This document shows, piece by piece, positions 59,308 to 64,000 of a stretch of 64,000 nt of DNA. The notes under the pieces were generated by a model that was given only the letters and a program-made list of their open reading frames with translations, was not told the DNA's origin and ran no database searches. How positions within the stretch are numbered: position 1 is the stretch's first letter; the number at the start of each line of letters is the position of its first letter. The translations under genes were made by a program, and so were the position numbers. The DNA is from Crambe crambe (taxonomy: Eukaryota > Porifera > Demospongiae > Poecilosclerida > Crambeidae), in the NCBI GenBank assembly GCA_963924555.1, contig OZ004596.1, positions 4,350,139 through 4,414,138 on the forward strand. Direction: 5' to 3'.

Positions 59308-60332
59308 TTAATTTGTATGCTTACTTTCATAGCATTCAATAGGAATTGTAAATATGGAATCAGGCGGGATAACTTCTTCATATACAGTGAATATCTTCCT
59401 CTCAACATCCCCAACATTGTCAATTCTGATGAGAAGATACGGCCTTTGTGCTTCAGCATCCTTGACAACTAGTTGAAGAGAACCATAGGGAGTGTGAAGC
59501 TTCCATGACTGGTATGTGTTGTTGCCTTCTGTGTACACCACAAACTGTGATTCTTCCAGCCAGTTCCAAGCACTGGGCATTTTTTGTCCTTCGGGTATTT
59601 GGGTTTCAGAACAGTTAGCAACTGAAAGATTCTCATTACTGCACACGATGATAGATGATAAGGTGAATTATAAATTTATGTATAATGAAACCTGCAGGGT
59701 CCACATTCAAGTCTTACCTAGCTATATATGTGGATTACAAACTTAACCTCACTAGTTGTATCTTCTGAAGAAGGGCAAGCTTAAGTTCTGGCAAAGATGA
59801 CTGCTAGAGGACAACCTCTTTATAACTAAACATAAAATTGCTGGAATGGTCTCAATAGTGTCCTTTATTCCGAAGGTAAGAAGCAGGTTTCATTTTACTG
59901 AACTGATAATACCCAAGTAACCCAACATACTAGTTGATATGATATTCCACATGCTGGTTAAAGAATTGAATCTCTTCTCTGTTCACACTGTGTGTTTGAT
60001 AATACAGTGATATGGTATGCAGAACAGATCCTTTCTCCATGTCTTGTGCCCATTGTCCTGCAATGCCATGTTGCATATATGAAAGCACTGATGTTACTGC
60101 AGCTATAGCTAGCTCACCACTGCCAGTAATGAACTGCCTCTGCCCTCTACGCTCAATTTTATACTGCATGAAAAAGAATTTGAAGAACTAGCTATCACGT
60201 TAGGTACCTATATAATCTTACACTGGATTCAAAAGTTTCAGCAAGCTGAGGTGGGGGAGGAGGTACCGGTGGAGGTTGTGCATGGCTTATAGCCATGACA
60301 ACTGACATGAGAATGACAAGCTGCTTCGGCAT
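59308..60332 (-). CDS. Small secreted protein 1 (ependymin-related/LolA-like fold possible)
   Basis: Four exons: 60332-60222, about 60165-60115, about 60062-59935 and about 59646-59308. The signal peptide is MPKQLVILMSVVMAISHAQ, followed by a Pro run (PPPVPPPPPQ) and LAETFES. The mature part has RQFITGSG, GQWAQDMEKG, ISLYYQTHSVNREEIQFF, NxT sites, WNWLEES, YQSWKLHTPYG, LQLVVKDAEA and the final IPPDSIFTIPIEC. Length near 200 residues, the late PPD-F-P-C motif and the secretion signal recall ependymin-related proteins, but similarity is weak by eye, so the family is tentative. First of three tandem paralogues. Confidence 0.7.
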
Positions 60333-60724
60333 CTTAATGTCTTGTTTTGTAGCTATTAGCTATACCTATGCCCTATGCAGACTCTTGCTCGTAGTCACTA
60401 GCTGACCAACCACTATTAGCTAATACTGAAGGTTGCAGTTAGATTATACATACACTTTAAGTGGGAGGTGTACACATGCATGACATGATCTATAATGAAT
60501 AGCTATTATGGCTCTATATATGAATACACTCATGGAAGATGATACTTTTGATTATTATGTAATTGTATTATTATACGTAGGGAAACTTTGATACCAATTT
60601 TGAATGCCATGCACCTTCTCAGCGGATTTAGCTAATATGCCAAAAAATTAATATCTGACAACTAGCTATGTATAGTGGTTATCTAGCTCTCTAAATCATA
60701 ATTCTCATTGTTCCAAGTCAATTT

Positions 60725-62233
60725 TTAAACGATGCACTTAAGAGGAATTCCGAATACAGGATCAGGAGGGGTGACTTCCTCATAGTCAATGAACTCCATC
60801 CTCTCCACATCCCCAGCATTATCAACTTTAATGAGGAGATGTGGCTTGGCATCTACAGCAATATCCTTGACAGCAAGCTGAAGAGATCCGAAGGAAGTAT
60901 AATGCTTCCACGAAGGATATGAGCTGTTGCCTTTGGTATAAACTGTGTAATGCGATTCCTTCAGCCAGTCCCAAGTGCTGGGAATTTCTTGTCCTACAGG
61001 TATCTCAGTCTTGGTGCAATTAGCGACTGTACCATTTGGAGCACTGCATGTTATGTTAAATTGTTAGTGAAATGACTGAAATGTGTCTCCAGCTATAATT
61101 ATCATGACATTGTATCTATAGCTATAGTTAGAAATATTTTCAGATGCATTCAGTAAGAATGCGACAATAGATTTTCACTGTACAATGATGAAACTGACTT
61201 GCTGACTGCAACCACCTATAGCTATGACTGTATGAGCCAGAAATAGGGAGTGGCCTCTTTAAGGAGGTTGAAATAGCTATAATTATGGCAGAGAGGTGTG
61301 GTCTGATTAGAAATAGGGAGTGCGGTTATCTGATTAGACAGGTTTCACTGTATTAACACTAACCTAACTGTATACAATGCATGGACCTATCAACATACTA
61401 GAATGCATGATATTCCTCGTGCTGTTTAAATACTTGGATCTCCAATCTATTCACACTGTGTGTTCTGTAATACAGTGATATGCCATTTAGAAAAAATCCC
61501 TTGTCCATATTCTTTGCCCATTGTCCTGCACATCATAATGAAAGCAATATACATACGTATACAGTGATCATAACTTCAGCCCAGTTGGTCAGAATAATTA
61601 TACAGGACTGGTAGGTACACACATTTAGGTGCCACACATTATTTTTTCATCTCCCGTGGGTATTTTAATATCACTGATAGCTCCAAATGCAGTATAAATT
61701 CTGAATTTAAAAAAGGTATTGACTATCTTTAGTCTCAGTAGTGTACAGTGACCCAATATGGAATTGCCACGAAATGACACAATAATAACGAATAAATGGC
61801 ATCATTTTTAAATGATGCAATAGAATATGGAATTGTCATGGAATATGATCCAACATACGTAGCTTGACGATGAGTAGCAGTGTGACCTACCATATAATAT
61901 ATGACCAGGCTGCCATACATTGAGTCATTAACTACCAAGTTATGGAGCCTGCCATGATATAGCTTGTTTTTAAACTCACTGCAGAACACACAATTATAGC
62001 TCACCACTGCCAGTAATGAACTGTTCTTGTCCTTGGCGTTGTATTGTGAACTGAAAATCAACAATTTTAGCTTTAAATTTAAATCATGTAGCTACAGCTG
62101 TAAAGCAAATCATAGCTAACTGATGTAGCCATACCTTGGTTTGAAAGGACTCAGCAAGCACAGGTGGAGGAACATACATTTGTGCATGGCTTATGACCAT
62201 CACGACAGAAATGAAAATAAGAAGTTTCAGCAT
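60725..62233 (-). CDS. Small secreted protein 2
   Basis: Paralogue of protein 1 with the same four-exon plan. ATG at 62233-62231, signal MLKLLIFISVVMVISHAQ, then PPPVLAESFQTK, RQGQEQFITGSG (near 62000-62045), GQWAKNMDKG and ISLYYRTHSVNRLEIQVF (near 61525-61395), and the last exon (about 61045-60725) with GTVANCTKTEIPVGQ, TWDWLKES, LQLAVKDIAV, VDNAGDVERMEF and TPPDPVFGIPLKC, ending in stop TAA (60727-60725). No lesion seen. Confidence 0.72.
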
Positions 62234-62875
62234 CTTTATAATCACACTAACTAACTGGTTTGCTTGCTGCGCTCTTTGTCAGTGAGAGGTGACCAGTATG
62301 AATTAAATATATAAGGCATGCATGTGTGGGTTATACTTGTTGATTGAATTGTTGCATCAGAATGATGCACATGTCCTGCATGTGCATCCTTTCCTCCATT
62401 GAGCATGCTCAGTTAGAGCAATTCATCCTATTAAGCAAACCAGTTTCTCAGGAAAATTAGCTAATGCATGCATGCCCTCAATAAGGTTATGACATGATTA
62501 TGCATTGCAGCAACTGAAGTAGACATTGTCAGAACTATTATGAAGTCTGCTTATTATTCTCAGCTAACATGATAAAAATTCAATAACTATCTTAACTAAA
62601 TAGTTATTTAATATATAATATAGTTAATTAACTATTTTATCACCCTGATGAAGGCTAGAGTATTCTGGTCGAAACGTTGGTGGTTTGTTTCATAAGCTAA
62701 TTTTATGAGAACTAATTCTATTGAATTATTATGAAGTCATAATGATTTTGTAGTCAACTTTCAAACCAAGCAATAGGAGTGAAATTCACAAAAGAAATGT
62801 AATAACTAGCCACACTAGTTCTAACACACTAGCTATCTATTTCAGTTATAGCTATATTTAGAGCAATTCTTTCTA
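62234..62875. repeat. Intergenic DNA with an old retroelement-type motif
   Basis: 62641-62690 contains CCTGATGAAGGCTAGAGTAT and GGTCGAAACGTTGGT, a short motif scattered in many animal repeats. The rest is AT-rich. No gene. Confidence 0.35.
62303..62314 (-). promoter_or_regulatory. Possible TATA box of secreted protein 2
   Basis: The sense strand reads CCTTATATATTTAATTC about 75 bp upstream of the ATG at 62233. Confidence 0.4.
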
Positions 62876-63515
62876 TCAGCATTTAGTAGGAACTTCAAAG
62901 ACAGCATCAGGAGGGTTGCCTCCCTCAAAGTCAATAAACTTCATTCTCTCTGTGTCCCCAGCATTATCAACTTTAATGAGGAGATATGGCTTTTTTGCTT
63001 CAGTATCCTTGACAACAAGTTGAAGAGATCCGAAGAAAGTATAGAGCTTCCACGAATCATAAGTACTGTTGCCTTCAGTGTAAATCACATAATGCGATTC
63101 TTCCAGCCAGTCCCAAGCTTCGGGAGGTTCTTGTCCTTTAGGTATGTCAGTCTTGGTGCAGCTTGTGACTGTACCATTTTCAGCACTGTGTGTTAAAAAA
63201 CTACTGTTAAACTGTAACTGAGTATTATACCAGTACTCTACAATAGATGAAAATACTTTAAGGGAGCTGGAGCTGGAGGCTAGGGGCTAGGGGGTAAGTG
63301 GGGCTAGGGCTAGGGGGTAAGTGGGGCTAGGGCTAGGACAGGAAGAATAGATTTTACCACTAGTTCTATATAATGCCAACATACTAGAGTGCATTATATT
63401 CTACTTGTTGATTGAATATCTGGATTTCCCTTCTATGCATACTGTGTGTTTGGTAATGCAGTGATATGGCATGAAGAGCTATCCATTTATCCATGTTGGT
63501 TGCCCATTCTCCTAT
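62876..63515 (-). CDS. Small secreted protein 3, partial (exons 3 and 4 seen)
   Basis: The last exon (about 63190-62876) shows GTVTSCTKTDIPKGQ, WDWLEESHYVIYTEGN, YDSWKLYTFFG, LQLVVKDTEAKKPYLLIKVD, AGDTERMKF and PPDAVFEVPTKC, with stop at 62878-62876. Exon 3 (about 63515-63385) shows GEWATNMDKWIALH, ISLHYQTHSMHRREIQIF. The exons for the signal peptide and FITGSG are not present before the right edge, so the gene either continues beyond 64000 or has lost them. EE of the PPD motif region is GGN here. Confidence 0.65.
63255..63345. repeat. G-rich minisatellite
   Basis: GCTAGGGGGTAAGTGGGGCT recurs with a period of about 26 bases (GGGGTAAGTGGGGCTAGGGC twice). It lies in the intron of secreted protein 3. 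Runs of 3-5 G could form a quadruplex. Confidence 0.7.
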
Positions 63516-63523
63516 ATAATTAA

Positions 63524-63593
63524 TGAAAAGAAGAAGAAGAAGAAGAAGAAGAAGAAGAAGAAGAAGAAGAAGAAGAAGAAGAAGAAGAAGAGA
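63524..63593. repeat. GAA microsatellite
   Basis: More than 20 GAA units on the plus strand, ending in GAGAAAAAG. It lies just upstream (sense orientation) of exon 3 of secreted protein 3. Confidence 0.9.
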
Positions 63594-63599
63594 AAAAGA

Positions 63600-64000
63600 A
63601 AACAAAGAAAAAGAATCATTGATGATACTATTATAACAAACAAGAGAGTTGGTGAAATGGACTTCACAGAGAAGAGATATATAATAAGTTGCGTAAAAAT
63701 GTAGACATTATAGCAATGTATTTAGCTAGCCATATCAATCAGATCATCTAAATACTAAGGATATTCTTCTCCCTTCTCCCTCAAAAACATGCAGTAGCTA
63801 TGCACATTATACAGGCTATATTGGCCATCTTGCATCACGCCATAATGATCTTATGTGCATTATCTAATATCTATAATATTGTCTATAGTATTGTCTATAC
63901 TATTCATTCCATTATGGACTTGTACAATTATTATAGTATTATCACAGAATAATATGATGCAATAATTCAATGCATTGATATATGCAATGATGATCACTAA
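63600..64000. other. Right edge, nothing recognised
   Basis: AT-rich DNA, partly (ATA/TCT)-like near 63855-63900. No exon of secreted protein 3 was found here. Confidence 0.4.

Noticed and set aside
63471-63704. Lys-rich plus-strand open frame
   Set aside because: It is the GAA microsatellite read as repeated lysine/arginine codons.

Overview
The window is animal nuclear DNA and most resembles a demosponge of the Amphimedon type. The reasons are AT-rich sequence, very short introns (about 50-70 bp), genes built from one-domain exons, frequent GCTA-rich stretches, and a gene content of EGF/EMI/FN3/Ig receptors, CYP46-like P450s and a DUF6589 plus RecQ transposon. There is no prokaryotic signal. 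Every host gene recognised lies on the minus strand.

Layout. (1) 905-17957 is receptor A, a giant single-pass membrane protein: signal peptide, EMI, EGF array, calcium-binding EGF array, 2 FN3, an unusual Cys-rich module, 11 Ig-like domains, 2 FN3, 1 Ig-like domain, a Cys-containing juxtamembrane module, a transmembrane helix and a short tail. (2) 17958-21079 is intergenic with a dead LINE reverse-transcriptase remnant. (3) 21080-23729 is P450 A, similar to CYP46/cholesterol-hydroxylase enzymes. (4) 23863-35076 is an 11.2-kb block of mobile DNA that is absent at the same place in the paralogous copy (near 55235). It consists of a tandem array of hairpin-forming units. Into this array a 6.9-kb DNA transposon (24407-31306) has inserted, with TIRs of about 110 bp and a perfect 9-bp target duplication. 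The transposon carries two convergent genes: a spliced DUF6589-type protein (plus strand) and a RecQ-type helicase (minus strand, decayed). (5) 35077-36090 holds flanking DNA and the last three exons of a truncated P450. (6) 36627-49180 is receptor B, an intact-looking tandem paralogue of receptor A. (7) 49181-52292 is intergenic with the same LINE remnant. (8) 52293-55102 is P450 B and 55779-59154 is P450 C. (9) 59308 to the right edge holds three tandem genes for small secreted proteins, the third partial.

How it fits together. The ancestral block was probably receptor, P450, P450. A tandem duplication with one break inside the C-type P450 gave receptor A-P450 A-(P450 C fragment)-receptor B-P450 B-P450 C. 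Since then the copies have diverged mainly by EGF exon number: A has 15 EGF (one broken) and 17 calcium-binding EGF exons, while B has 21 EGF exons, 18 of them in three 939-bp higher-order repeats, and only 2 calcium-binding EGF exons. Copy A also carries a 4-bp frameshift in an Ig exon, a MITE inside an EGF exon and a P450 start-codon change, so it looks like the decaying copy.

The two most notable objects are the DUF6589/RecQ element with clear boundaries and an empty site, and the fast-evolving EGF exon arrays of the paired receptors, which are plausible cell-surface recognition or adhesion proteins. Exon borders were read by eye from GT/AG sites and reading frame. No alignment or database search was run.
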